Source of the DNA: an uncultured Bacilli bacterium
Lineage (GTDB): Bacteria > Bacillota_I > Bacilli_A > RF39 > UBA660
Reading direction: 5' to 3'
Assembly: GCA_944329545.1 (NCBI GenBank)
Contig: CALVIK010000099.1
Coordinates: 1 to 17,540 of the forward strand
Length of the DNA stretch: 17,540 bases
In this document: positions 6,050-13,731 of the stretch, in pieces
How positions within the stretch are numbered: the stretch's first letter is position 1
How the letters are laid out: the number at the start of each line of letters is the position of its first letter
The notes under the pieces: model-generated
What the model saw: the letters and a program-made list of their open reading frames with translations, nothing else
Database searches by the model: none
What the model was told of the DNA's origin: nothing
Program-made: the position numbers and the translations under genes

Positions 6050-7910
6050 TAATTTTAAACAAAATAAAAAAACAACAATTGTATTTTTACTCAGTATTGT
6101 TTTAGCGAGTATGCTGATATTTATATTTGTGTTTCTTTTTTCAGGTGTGCATCAGTACTTAGTGGATGAAGTTATTAAAAGTAAAGGTGATTACCATGTA
6201 AAAATCAAAACAGATTTAAAAGGCTATGAAAATTTTACTGTTATAAAAAAAATAAAATGGCAAAACGAATATGTTTTAATTACTTATAATGACATTGACT
6301 TAACATATAAATTAACAAATAAATTATGTCAAAAAACCAAGTGTCATGATATTAAGTATAATGATCCTTATTTATCTTTATATGGCATCAGTAAAAACAA
6401 TAATTTGTTAAAAACTTTTAAAAATTTAATTATTGTTGTTTTATCGCTTATTTTAATTGCTTCTTTTGGAATAATTTATAATATTTATAAAATTGTTTTA
6501 GTTACAAAAACAAAACAACTAGCTATTTTTCAAAATTTAGGAATGTCTTTAAAAGATAGGCGCCATTTTCTATTACTTGAAACTTTATTTTTCAGCGTCA
6601 TTGGCCTTACTATAGGTTTTATTTTAAGTATTTTAATTTATTTAGTCATTAGTAATTTTAATTCTTTAAAATTCATTATTAATATGAAATTTTTATTTTA
6701 TGCCTTTATTTTTATTTTAATTTTAGTTTTTTTAATATGTTTGTTACCTTTTTTTAAAGCAAAAAAAATAAATGAAAAAAGATTACATAGTAATCATTAT
6801 ATAAAAAGAAAGAAAAAATTTAAAAATGTAGTTTCCTTAATAGCTTATTTAAACTATAAAAGAAGTAAAAAACAATATCTCGCACTTATTATTAGTTTAA
6901 TTATTTTTTTAGTTTTATCATCTTCATTTCATGTGTTTGTAATTTATACAGAAAATATTATTGATAAATATATAAAAATACCTACTTATGATTTTGAAAT
7001 AAACGCTTTAAATACTAAAGAAAACTTTGATTTATTGAAAAAATTTGCTAAACAAAACAGTACAAAATACGCTATTTATGAAGTAAGTAATAAAAAAATT
7101 AATATTGATATTGAAGATTTTTTTGTCAAAGGAAGCGCTAATTTATATATTATAAAAGGGAATAATTTTTTTATTAATAAAAGGGAAGAAGTTGTTTTTA
7201 AAGATGATAAAATTTATTTAGCGAAGCAAAAATATTCTAAAGATAATATTGTATTAACTATTGACAATCAAAAATTAAAATTAAAAGCGCAAAACAAAGT
7301 ACCTTTTGGTTTTGAAAATATACTAAATAAAAATAACTTAGTAATTGGGGTAAATGATTATCCTGAATTTTCCAATTTAACTTTATTTATGAAAAGTAAT
7401 ACAAAAAACTTAGTAAAAAAATTAGATAACCTTTTAAAAGATAATAATATTTTATATTATGTGGATGCTTCCAAAGGAAAGAAAATTATTAATAATATAA
7501 TTATGGTTATTAAATTTTTTGTTTTTATGGTTTTGGTTTTAGTTTTTTTAATCAGTATAAGTATTACTATTAGTAGTAGTTATTTAAGTATAATGTACCG
7601 GCAAAAAGAATTTGGTTTATTGAAAAGTATCGGCTTTTTAAATAAAAATTTTAAAGATATGTTGGTTATAGAAAGTCTTTATATTACTTTTAAAGCTTTT
7701 ATTTGTTCTTTACCCATTATACTGTTTATTAATATGTTTTTTGTAGAAACGATAAATGAAATTATTGATTTAAAAGGGATAAGCATTTTTAAACCGTTTT
7801 TACTATATACTTTAATAAGTTTATTAACAGTTAGAATAATTATGAATATTTTACTAGGTAGTATAAAAAATACTAAAACTTTAACTTTAGTAAATTGTGA
7901 TAATATTTAA
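6030..7910 (+). CDS. ABC transporter permease with two FtsX-like domains
   Basis: A 626-aa membrane protein paired with the ATPase upstream. I see two similar halves. Half one has a membrane segment (about 17-38), an outer domain to about 128 and three membrane segments (about 132-155, 183-208, 219-242). Half two has a segment at about 283-306, a large outer domain to about 490 and three segments (about 492-516, 548-570, 587-610). LVTKTKQLAIFQNLGMS and IMYRQKEFGLLKSIGF are the paired cytoplasmic coupling motifs of FtsX permeases. Such proteins use ATP to drive motion of extracellular domains, often for peptide, lipid or antibiotic handling. The eight-segment layout differs from the ten-segment BceB type. 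The start has only a weak AAGGAT site, in keeping with coupling to the ATPase gene. The substrate is unknown. Confidence 0.85.
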   Translation: MLKLIFNNFKQNKKTTIVFLLSIVLASMLIFIFVFLFSGVHQYLVDEVIKSKGDYHVKIKTDLKGYENFTVIKKIKWQNEYVLITYNDIDLTYKLTNKLCQKTKCHDIKYNDPYLSLYGISKNNNLLKTFKNLIIVVLSLILIASFGIIYNIYKIVLVTKTKQLAIFQNLGMSLKDRRHFLLLETLFFSVIGLTIGFILSILIYLVISNFNSLKFIINMKFLFYAFIFILILVFLICLLPFFKAKKINEKRLHSNHYIKRKKKFKNVVSLIAYLNYKRSKKQYLALIISLIIFLVLSSSFHVFVIYTENIIDKYIKIPTYDFEINALNTKENFDLLKKFAKQNSTKYAIYEVSNKKINIDIEDFFVKGSANLYIIKGNNFFINKREEVVFKDDKIYLAKQKYSKDNIVLTIDNQKLKLKAQNKVPFGFENILNKNNLVIGVNDYPEFSNLTLFMKSNTKNLVKKLDNLLKDNNILYYVDASKGKKIINNIIMVIKFFVFMVLVLVFLISISITISSSYLSIMYRQKEFGLLKSIGFLNKNFKDMLVIESLYITFKAFICSLPIILFINMFFVETINEIIDLKGISIFKPFLLYTLISLLTVRIIMNILLGSIKNTKTLTLVNCDNI

Positions 7911-7917
7911 TTTTTTT

Positions 7918-7935
7918 GCATAAATATGCTATAAT
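7918..7935 (+). promoter_or_regulatory. Extended -10 promoter of murG
   Basis: TGCTATAAT (7927-7935) is a perfect TGnTATAAT extended -10, with predicted start near 7942. It overlaps a small inverted repeat, GCATA (7918-7922) and TATGC (7925-7929). A reading frame extended upstream to a TTG at 7916 would run through this promoter and is not credible. Confidence 0.6.
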
Positions 7936-7957
7936 ATTAAATAGAAAGAGTGATAAT

Positions 7958-9025
7958 ATGCGTGTAGTTATTAGTGCTGGTGGAACTGGAGGTCATATAT
8001 ATCCAGCTTTAGCCATTATCAATAAAATAAAAGAAAAAGAGCCAAATAGTGAGTTTTTATATATTGGAACACATAATCGAATGGAAAAAGACATTATTCC
8101 TAAAAAAGGTATTCCTTTTAAAGCTATAGAAATGTATGGTTTTAGCAAAAACATTTTAAAAAATTTCAAAACAGTAAAATGCCTTATTAAAAGTTATCAA
8201 AATTGTAAAAAATGGATAAAAGAATTTAATCCTGACATAGTAATTGGTGTTGGTGGATATGTAACGGTTCCCGTTATTATGGCTGGTAAAAAGCTGGGTT
8301 ATAAAACATTTTTACATGAACAAAATTCTATTCCTGGTAAATCAAATATTTTTTTACAAAAGTATTGTGATTTAATTGGTTTGTCTTTCGCTAGTTCAAA
8401 AAAATATTTGACCAAAACCCAAACATATTTAACTGGCAATCCTTGTAGCGAGGAGGCTATTAAAGTCAAAAAAGCTAGTAAAAAAGAATTTGGTTTTAGT
8501 GAAAATAAAAAACTAATTTTAATTGTTATGGGTTCTTTAGGAGCAAAAACAATTAATAAGTATTTACTTGATATTATGCCAAAATTTAAAGATAAAGATT
8601 ATAATATTTTGTGGATAACTGGAAAAAATACAGAAATAAAAGAAAATAATCTTCCCAATAATGTTAAAGTTTTACCATTTTATGAGGGATTAGCTAAAAT
8701 AATGAAAACAACCGATTTAATGATTTCTAGAGCAGGTGCTTCTACTTTAAGTGAAATTATCGCTTTAGAAGTACCAACCATAATAATCCCTTCACCATTT
8801 GTTGCTAATAACCATCAATATATAAATGCTTTAGACTTAACAAGTCAAAATGCTGGTATTATGTTAGAAGAAAAAGATTTGATAGATGATATTTTAATTA
8901 ATAAAATCGACAAAGTGATAAATGATGATAAAAAATTACAAACAATAAAAAACAATTTAAAAAAATTTAAAGTTGAAGATAGTGCGGAAATAATATATAA
9001 TAAATTACGAGATTTAATCAAGTAA
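7958..9025 (+). CDS. murG: UDP-GlcNAc:lipid I N-acetylglucosaminyltransferase MurG
   Basis: Peripheral membrane enzyme that adds GlcNAc to lipid I to make lipid II, the last cytoplasmic step of peptidoglycan synthesis. The N-terminus MRVVISAGGTGGHIYPALAI carries the GGTGGH loop (8-13). Later motifs are VIGVGGYVTVP, HEQNSIPGKSN, GSLGAKTIN and the C-terminal nucleotide-sugar site ISRAGASTLSEI followed by IPSPFVANNHQ. From this ATG it is 355 aa, the usual size. I chose 7958 over the in-frame TTG at 7916 because the extra 14 residues overlap the promoter and have no family match. The ribosome-binding site is a weak GAGTGAT. ftsQ/divIB follows after 11 nt, an arrangement derived from the division and cell-wall cluster. 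Confidence 0.95.
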   Translation: MRVVISAGGTGGHIYPALAIINKIKEKEPNSEFLYIGTHNRMEKDIIPKKGIPFKAIEMYGFSKNILKNFKTVKCLIKSYQNCKKWIKEFNPDIVIGVGGYVTVPVIMAGKKLGYKTFLHEQNSIPGKSNIFLQKYCDLIGLSFASSKKYLTKTQTYLTGNPCSEEAIKVKKASKKEFGFSENKKLILIVMGSLGAKTINKYLLDIMPKFKDKDYNILWITGKNTEIKENNLPNNVKVLPFYEGLAKIMKTTDLMISRAGASTLSEIIALEVPTIIIPSPFVANNHQYINALDLTSQNAGIMLEEKDLIDDILINKIDKVINDDKKLQTIKNNLKKFKVEDSAEIIYNKLRDLIK

Positions 9026-9036
9026 GAAGGTGACTT

Positions 9037-9711
9037 ATGGCTAAAAAAAGAGTAAAAAGGCGTAAATTAAAAAGAAAAAGTTTCTTGTTTTTATTTCTTA
9101 TTATTATTTTAATTGTAATTTTATTATTATTTTTAGATAATTTAAAAATTACAAGTATTAATGTTAGTGGAAATACTCTTTATAGCGAATGGGAAATTAT
9201 CAAAAAAGCTGGACTGGAAGATTATCCTTCTACATTAAGAAATTTATCAGGAACTATTGAAAATAAATTAGAAAAAGACCCTTATATTAAAAATGCCGAA
9301 GTTACTAAAAGTTTTTTTACTAATGTTAAAATAGAAATCGAAGAAAATTTACCTTTATTTTATTATGTTCCTGAACGCCGGACTATTTTAGCTGATAAAA
9401 GTAAAACGAAAGACAATTTTCCAGTTCCAACAGTTATTAATTATATACCGGATAAATTATATACTGTTTTTTTAAAAAAATTAGAAAGTATTGATTATTT
9501 AATTATCGAAAGAATTTCTGAAATAAAATATGACCCTAATGATGTTGATGAAGAAAGATTTTTATTAACAATGAACGATGGTAATTATGCTTATTTAACA
9601 CTGCACACTTTTGAAAAAATAAATAGTTATTTAGATATTATTAAAGAATTTAACAATAAAAAAGGTATTTTATATTTAGATTCTGGGGAATATTTTAAAG
9701 TGCTAGAGTAG
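9037..9711 (+). CDS. divIB: Cell division protein FtsQ/DivIB
   Basis: Bitopic divisome protein that links FtsL/DivIC with the septal synthase. A basic cytoplasmic tail (1-14, rich in K and R) is followed by one membrane helix (about 15-33). Next comes a POTRA domain starting ITSINVSGNTLYSEWEI (about 38-54) with a typical DPYIKNAEVTKSF stretch, then a beta domain. At 224 aa it matches short Gram-positive DivIB proteins. The start has AAGGTGAC five bases from ATG. It lies between murG and a small membrane protein gene with no promoter of its own, so the three are probably one transcript. Confidence 0.9.
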   Translation: MAKKRVKRRKLKRKSFLFLFLIIILIVILLLFLDNLKITSINVSGNTLYSEWEIIKKAGLEDYPSTLRNLSGTIENKLEKDPYIKNAEVTKSFFTNVKIEIEENLPLFYYVPERRTILADKSKTKDNFPVPTVINYIPDKLYTVFLKKLESIDYLIIERISEIKYDPNDVDEERFLLTMNDGNYAYLTLHTFEKINSYLDIIKEFNNKKGILYLDSGEYFKVLE

Positions 9712-9719
9712 GTGATACT

Positions 9720-9938
9720 ATGGATTATATTAAAAGAATTTTATTTGTTATTTTATTAATTGCGTTTTTAATTGTCTTTTTTCACTTTTTTATTTTTATT
9801 CTTTTAGCCGCCATTATTGCTTATATAGTTTATAAAGTTTATTTAAAGGTAACTAAAAAGGATAAGAGAAAAACAAAAAAAGAACATTTAAAAGTCAGCA
9901 ATGTAATTATAGATGCCGAATATACCGAAAAAAAGTAA
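9720..9938 (+). CDS. Small membrane protein of unknown function
   Basis: A 72-aa protein with one or two long hydrophobic stretches (about 6-40), then a strongly basic segment (KVTKKDKRKTKKEHLK, about 43-58) and an end reading VIIDAEYTEKK. The basic tail suggests a cytoplasmic C-terminus. I do not recognise the family. The start is clear (AGGTGATACT before ATG). It begins 8 nt after the divIB stop and ends in a terminator, so it is the last gene of the murG-divIB transcript and may have an envelope role by association. Confidence 0.75.
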   Translation: MDYIKRILFVILLIAFLIVFFHFFIFILLAAIIAYIVYKVYLKVTKKDKRKTKKEHLKVSNVIIDAEYTEKK

Positions 9939-9958
9939 AGTTGTTGACTTTGCTTTTT
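9930..9958 (+). terminator. Terminator of the murG-divIB operon
   Basis: AAAAAG-T-AAAGT (9930-9941) pairs with ACTTT-G-CTTTTT (9947-9958), 12 pairs including one G-T, around a TGTTG loop, with the T run as the descending arm. The stop codon of the small membrane protein (9936-9938) lies in the stem. The -35 box of the pilin promoter lies in the same hairpin. Confidence 0.65.
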
Positions 9959-9972
9959 AAATATCTTATAAT
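9944..9972 (+). promoter_or_regulatory. Promoter of the pilin-like gene pair
   Basis: TTGACT (9944-9949), a 17-bp spacer and TATAAT (9967-9972) make a near-consensus sigma-A promoter. The start point would be near 9979, just before the AGGTGA ribosome-binding site (9980-9985). Confidence 0.75.
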
Positions 9973-9990
9973 TTATAATAGGTGAATGAT

Positions 9991-10368
9991 ATGAAAAAAG
10001 GTTTTACTTTAATTGAAATGATTGCGGTTATTGCTATTTTAGCTTTATTATTACTAATTATTGTTCCTAGTGTTAATGGTATATTAAATCGTTCAAAAGA
10101 AAAATTAAACGATGAACAAATTGCCCAAATAGAAAATGCCGCTCGAAATTGGGGACTAAAAAATATTGAACTAGAGGATATAGATGGTGATAACCAATTA
10201 GAACCAACCCCCTCATTTGTTAGTATAAAAACTTTAAAAGACACGGGTTTTTTAGAAGATAAGGTTGTTAAAGAATTAGAAACTAATAGTGAACTTAAAG
10301 ATGACACTAAAATATGTATCACTTATGAAAAAAATCAATATATTTATACTTTGGAAGGAGATTGTTAG
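9991..10368 (+). CDS. Type IV pilin-like protein (prepilin), first of a tandem pair
   Basis: A 125-aa prepilin. The short leader MKKG is followed by FTLIEM, the class III (type IV) prepilin cleavage and N-methylation motif with Glu5 of the mature protein present. A hydrophobic helix (about 5-26) and an amphipathic helix rich in K, E and Q come next, as in PilA/ComGC-type subunits. The C-terminal half is a small globular domain with two cysteines (109 and 125, the last residue) that may form a disulfide. I chose ATG 9991; a GTG at 9982 lies in the AGGTGA ribosome-binding site. The gene is followed after 1 nt by a second pilin gene. No prepilin peptidase, assembly ATPase or platform protein is in the window. 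Confidence 0.88.
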   Translation: MKKGFTLIEMIAVIAILALLLLIIVPSVNGILNRSKEKLNDEQIAQIENAARNWGLKNIELEDIDGDNQLEPTPSFVSIKTLKDTGFLEDKVVKELETNSELKDDTKICITYEKNQYIYTLEGDC

Positions 10369-10369
10369 T

Positions 10370-10711
10370 ATGAAAAAAGGTTTTACTTTAATTGAACTAC
10401 TAGCAGTTATTTTTCTTTTAGGAGCGATTGCTACTATTGTTTCGATAGCTATTTTATCAATTTTAAATACTTCGAGAGAAGATCTTTATCAAGAGCAGAT
10501 TAATACTATTGAAAAAGCTGCTAAAAATTATCAATTAGCTAACCCCAGTGCGACTGAGGTGAGTTTAAAAGTTTTAGCTAAAGATGGTTATTTAGATAGT
10601 GCTGATTTAGAAGATCCGAGGGATCGCTCACAGTTATGTGGTTATGTAAAAATAACTTATAAAGAAAGTAATCATCAATATTATTTTGAATTTGTCGAAG
10701 AAAATTGTTAA
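10370..10711 (+). CDS. Type IV pilin-like protein (prepilin), second of a tandem pair
   Basis: A 113-aa prepilin with leader MKKG, FTLIEL motif and hydrophobic helix (about 5-30). Its first 27 bases are identical to those of the preceding pilin gene. The globular part reads SLKVLAKDGYLDSADLEDP then LCGYVKITY, the loop and strand pattern of small Gram-positive pseudopilins. It also ends in Cys (90 and 113), like its neighbour, so the pair looks like an old duplication that has diverged outside the N-terminal helix. The ribosome-binding site is AAGGAG (10355-10360) inside the upstream gene. A longer reading frame starting further upstream has no ribosome-binding site and overlaps that gene. A good terminator follows immediately. 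Confidence 0.88.
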   Translation: MKKGFTLIELLAVIFLLGAIATIVSIAILSILNTSREDLYQEQINTIEKAAKNYQLANPSATEVSLKVLAKDGYLDSADLEDPRDRSQLCGYVKITYKESNHQYYFEFVEENC

Positions 10712-10733
10712 CCTAGATTTATTCTAGGTTTTT
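10711..10733 (+). terminator. Terminator of the pilin pair
   Basis: ACCTAGA (10711-10717) and TCTAGGT (10723-10729) form a perfect 7-bp stem with a TTTAT loop, followed by more T. It works for the plus strand. The minus-strand side lacks a T run. Confidence 0.8.
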
Positions 10734-11316
10734 ATATTGCTAATAATATTTTTTCTTTTTTTATTATTTGTGATTTTTGCTTTAATAAATTTTCTATTTT
10801 TAGAAAATCTTTTTCCTTAATTAGAAATTCGTAAATTATTTTATCAGAAAAAGTTTTATTTATTTTAAGATTTTTAAGTAAATAGTCAATATCTTTAATA
10901 TTTTCATAAACCAATTCTATTGTTACTTGATAGCCAGAGACAAGATTTACAATACTGCCTTTTTTAATAGCTTCACTCGCACTTTTGGCATAAGCTCTAG
11001 TAAGTCCACCAGCGCCTAATTTAATACCGCCAAAATATCTGATAACTAAGCATAAAACATTGGTTAAGTTTTGTTTTTTTAGAACATTTAAAATAGGCAT
11101 CCCAGCCGTACCTGATGGTTCTTTATCATCATCGCATTTTTCATAACCATTTATGATATAGGCTGTACAGTAATGAGTTGCATCTTTGTATATTTTTTTA
11201 TATTCATTTATTTTTGTGTTTACTTCATTAATATTGTTTATATTAATTAAGATAGTAATAAATCTTGATTTATTAATAATTATTTCATTTATAACTTCTT
11301 CTTTAATTGTTTTCAT
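10732..11316 (-). CDS. YigZ / IMPACT family protein (UPF0029)
   Basis: A 194-aa protein of the YigZ/YvyE family. The N-terminal IMPACT (UPF0029) domain shows KSRFI (16-20), KDATHYCTAYI (44-54), the highly conserved DDKEPSGTAGMPIL (63-76) and VIRYFGGIKLGAGGL (91-105). The C-terminal DUF1949-like ferredoxin-fold region covers about 130-194. The family is linked to translation control (eukaryotic IMPACT binds GCN1), but the bacterial role is not settled. The start is set by AGGTGATA (11321-11326 core) next to ATG and by a perfect consensus promoter upstream. It converges on the pilin pair and is divergent from the YgjV-like gene. Confidence 0.93.
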   Translation of the reverse strand: MKTIKEEVINEIIINKSRFITILININNINEVNTKINEYKKIYKDATHYCTAYIINGYEKCDDDKEPSGTAGMPILNVLKKQNLTNVLCLVIRYFGGIKLGAGGLTRAYAKSASEAIKKGSIVNLVSGYQVTIELVYENIKDIDYLLKNLKINKTFSDKIIYEFLIKEKDFLKIENLLKQKSQIIKKEKILLAI

Positions 11317-11343
11317 GTTATCACCTTAAATATTTCTAAAAAT

Positions 11344-11372
11344 ATTATAAGTAAAAAAATATTTAGTGTCAA
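11344..11372 (-). promoter_or_regulatory. Perfect consensus promoter of the YigZ gene
   Basis: On the minus strand TTGACA (11372-11367) and TATAAT (11349-11344) are exactly 17 bp apart, a full 12-of-12 sigma-A match. Transcription would start near 11337. Confidence 0.85.
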
Positions 11373-11401
11373 TTAACAATTTTAGGGTAAAATAATCTAA
11401 T
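11373..11401 (+). promoter_or_regulatory. Divergent promoter of the YgjV-like gene
   Basis: TTAACA (11373-11378), a 17-bp spacer and TCTAAT (11396-11401) give a 10-of-12 match. Its -35 box directly abuts the -35 box of the YigZ promoter on the other strand. Confidence 0.6.
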
Positions 11402-11416
11402 ATAGTAGGTGATAGT

Positions 11417-11893
11417 ATGGGACAGTTTATTGGATTTTTTTATATGTTTTGTTTAATATTTTCTTATTTTCAAAAATATGCTAGCAAATTACTTTTTTAC
11501 CAGAGTTTAGCTTTTTTCTTTAAAAGTATTCATTACTTTTTACTTGGTGGATTAAGTGGGGCTTTAACTAGTATTATTTCTTTTATTCGCAACTTATTTT
11601 TTACAAAAGGAAAATCTAAATTTTTAATTGTTTTATTTATCATTATATATGTAGTAATAGGTATAATTACTTTTACTGATTTATTTAGTCTATTACCAGT
11701 ATTAGCTACCATTTTTTATAGTTTTTTTGTCTATATTAAAAATCCTAAGTACTTGCGCTTATCTAGTTTATGTACTTCTTTTATTTGGCTTAGTTATAAT
11801 ATATATTTAATTAGTTATGCTGGTATTTTAACACAACTGATATTAATTGCTGCTAATGTTTTAGCTATGTTAAAACTTGATAAAAAAGATTAA
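11417..11893 (+). CDS. YgjV-like inner membrane protein
   Basis: A 158-aa, almost entirely hydrophobic protein with about six or seven membrane segments (for example 2-20, 25-45, 69-87, 90-107, 113-130, 134-153). The stretch LLFYQSLAFFFKSIHYFLLGGLSGALTS (about 25-52) resembles the conserved core of the YgjV (Imp-YgjV) family, small bacterial membrane proteins of unknown function. Its repeated hairpins give a look of small sugar or drug transporters, but I would not assign transport. The start has TAGGTGATAGT before ATG. uvrC follows 29 nt downstream with its own promoter in the end of this gene. Confidence 0.75.
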   Translation: MGQFIGFFYMFCLIFSYFQKYASKLLFYQSLAFFFKSIHYFLLGGLSGALTSIISFIRNLFFTKGKSKFLIVLFIIIYVVIGIITFTDLFSLLPVLATIFYSFFVYIKNPKYLRLSSLCTSFIWLSYNIYLISYAGILTQLILIAANVLAMLKLDKKD

Positions 11894-11905
11894 ATAATCT
11901 ATAAT
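11877..11905 (+). promoter_or_regulatory. uvrC promoter in the end of the YgjV-like gene
   Basis: TTGATA (11877-11882), 17 bp, TATAAT (11900-11905): 11 of 12 consensus positions. The -35 lies in the last codons of the upstream gene. I saw no obvious LexA-type box (CGAAC...GTTCG), so SOS control is not evident. Confidence 0.75.
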
Positions 11906-11922
11906 ACTTTTAGGTGATTACT

Positions 11923-13677
11923 ATGCTTTTAGAAAAATTAAAATTAGTACCTCATAGGCCAGGTTGTTATTTAATGAAAAATAAAAATGGGGTTATTATC
12001 TATGTCGGTAAAGCTAAAGATTTAAAAAATAGATTAAATTCTTATTTTCATCAAAAACACACCGGAAAAACGGCTAAATTAGTTAGTGAAATAACTGATT
12101 TTGAATATATTGTTGTGGGAAGCGAAACAGAAAGTTTAATTTTAGAGATGAACTTAATAAAAAAACACGATCCTAAATATAATATTTTACTTAGAGATGA
12201 TAAAAGCTATCCTTATATTGAACTTACAGAAGAAAAAGTTCCTAGACTTAGTATTGTGCGCAATGTCAAACTTAAAAAAAATAAAACGAGACTTTTTGGA
12301 CCATATCCAAATGTTTACGCGGCTAAAAAAACCGTTAATTTATTAAATAGAATTTTTCCACTAAGAAAATGTAAAACTTATGGTAAAAGGCCATGCCTTT
12401 ATTATCATATTGGACAGTGTTTAGGTTACTGTACTTATAATATTTCACAAGAGAAAGTTAAAGAAATGGAAAAAAGTATTATTAAATTTTTAAAAGGAGA
12501 TGCGGAAGAGGTTGAAACCAAAATAAAAGGGGAAATTGCTAAAGAAAGTGCGAAAATGAATTACGAAAAAGCTTTGGAATTAAAAGAATTTTTAGATTAT
12601 ATTAATATTACTTTAGTAAAACAAAAAGTTGAACTTAATGACGAAGTATCACGCGATATATTTGGCTATTATAATGATGAAAATTATTTAAGTGTTTTTA
12701 TTTTCTTTATCCGCAATTCAAAAATTTTAGGTCATCATCATAACATTATTCCTTTAGTAGATACTAAAGAAGAAGAATTTACTAGATATATTGCGAAATT
12801 TTATGATAAACAAATATTACCTAAAGAAATATTAGTACCCGACATTGCAAATACAAAACTTTTAGAAGATTATTTAAAGATTAATATTAAAATTCCGTTA
12901 AAAGGCGTTAAAAAGAAACTTGTTAGTATGGCTAGTGATAACGCTAAAAGAGAGCTAGAAGAAAAACTAACCTTGCTAGTTAAAGATGAAGAACGAACTG
13001 GTGGGGCTAATGAAGAACTTAGAAAATTATTGCATTTAGATGTTTTAGATCGCATTGAACTTTTTGACAATTCCAATTTATTTGGCACTTTTAATGTTTC
13101 AGGCATGGTTGTTTTTATTGACGGAAGACCTGCTAAAAATGAATATCGAAAGTATAAAATATCAACAAATAAAAATGATGATTATGAAACGATGCATGAG
13201 GTTATTTATCGCCGTTATTTTCGGGTTTTAAAAGATAATTTATCGCGTCCTGATTTAATTATTGTCGATGGGGGAATCGGGCAGATGAATGTTGCTAAAG
13301 AAGTAATTGATAGCTTAAACTTAGATATTAAAATTGTCGGTCTTAAAAAAGACGATAAACACGCTACTAATGCTTTAATTACTTTTGAAGGAGAAATTCC
13401 TATTGAAAAACGCAGTAATTTATTTCATTATTTAGAAAGAATGCAAGATGAAGTTCATAATTTTACAATTAATTATCATAAACAAATTAGAAGTAAAGGT
13501 TTATATGCTAGTGTTTTAGATGAAATTTCAGGTATTGGCCCTAAAAGAAAAAAAGAACTTTTGAAAAAATTTAAAACAACTGACAATATTCAAAATGCTA
13601 AAATAGAAGAACTGGAGCAAATTGTCCCTCATGATGTTGCTTTGAAAATAAAAGAAGTATTTAATAAATTAGTATAA
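11923..13677 (+). CDS. uvrC: UvrABC system protein C, excinuclease subunit
   Basis: Nuclease that makes both incisions in nucleotide excision repair after UvrA/UvrB damage recognition. Domains in order: GIY-YIG nuclease (about 11-92, with VIIYVGKAKDLKNRL and Glu75 in SLILEMNLIKKHDPKYN); a cysteine cluster C150, C158, C166, C170 that matches the spacing of the iron-sulfur site reported for UvrC; a UVR motif (about 208-228) that binds UvrB; an RNase H-like nuclease core with DRIELFDNSNLFGT and LIIVDGGIGQMN; and C-terminal helix-hairpin-helix repeats (ISGIGPKRKKELL and beyond). From ATG 11923 it is 584 aa, normal for the family. A GTG at 11914 lies in the AGGTGATT ribosome-binding site and is rejected as the start. 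It is a single-gene transcript with a clear promoter and terminator. Confidence 0.97.
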   Translation: MLLEKLKLVPHRPGCYLMKNKNGVIIYVGKAKDLKNRLNSYFHQKHTGKTAKLVSEITDFEYIVVGSETESLILEMNLIKKHDPKYNILLRDDKSYPYIELTEEKVPRLSIVRNVKLKKNKTRLFGPYPNVYAAKKTVNLLNRIFPLRKCKTYGKRPCLYYHIGQCLGYCTYNISQEKVKEMEKSIIKFLKGDAEEVETKIKGEIAKESAKMNYEKALELKEFLDYINITLVKQKVELNDEVSRDIFGYYNDENYLSVFIFFIRNSKILGHHHNIIPLVDTKEEEFTRYIAKFYDKQILPKEILVPDIANTKLLEDYLKINIKIPLKGVKKKLVSMASDNAKRELEEKLTLLVKDEERTGGANEELRKLLHLDVLDRIELFDNSNLFGTFNVSGMVVFIDGRPAKNEYRKYKISTNKNDDYETMHEVIYRRYFRVLKDNLSRPDLIIVDGGIGQMNVAKEVIDSLNLDIKIVGLKKDDKHATNALITFEGEIPIEKRSNLFHYLERMQDEVHNFTINYHKQIRSKGLYASVLDEISGIGPKRKKELLKKFKTTDNIQNAKIEELEQIVPHDVALKIKEVFNKLV

Positions 13678-13708
13678 AAAAATTCACACTGTTAAATGTG
13701 AATTTTTT
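13678..13708 (+). terminator. Terminator of uvrC
   Basis: AAAAATTCACA (13678-13688) and TGTGAATTTTT (13697-13707) form an 11-bp perfect stem with an 8-nt loop, and the T run is part of the descending arm. It begins right after the stop codon. Confidence 0.88.
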
Positions 13709-13731
13709 ATATGTTTGTTTATTAAAGTTTG

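Noticed and set aside
7916..7957. Upstream extension of murG to a TTG start
   Set aside because: The stretch is the murG promoter (TGCTATAAT at 7927-7935), has no ribosome-binding site and adds residues unlike MurG.
10289..10369. Longer N-terminus for the second pilin gene
   Set aside because: It would put 27 residues before the MKKG leader, overlaps the first pilin gene and has no ribosome-binding site. The prepilin leader is normally short.
9982..10711. Complete competence or pilus operon around the pilins
   Set aside because: No ATPase, platform protein or prepilin peptidase is present. The neighbours are a cell-wall gene cluster and a YigZ gene.
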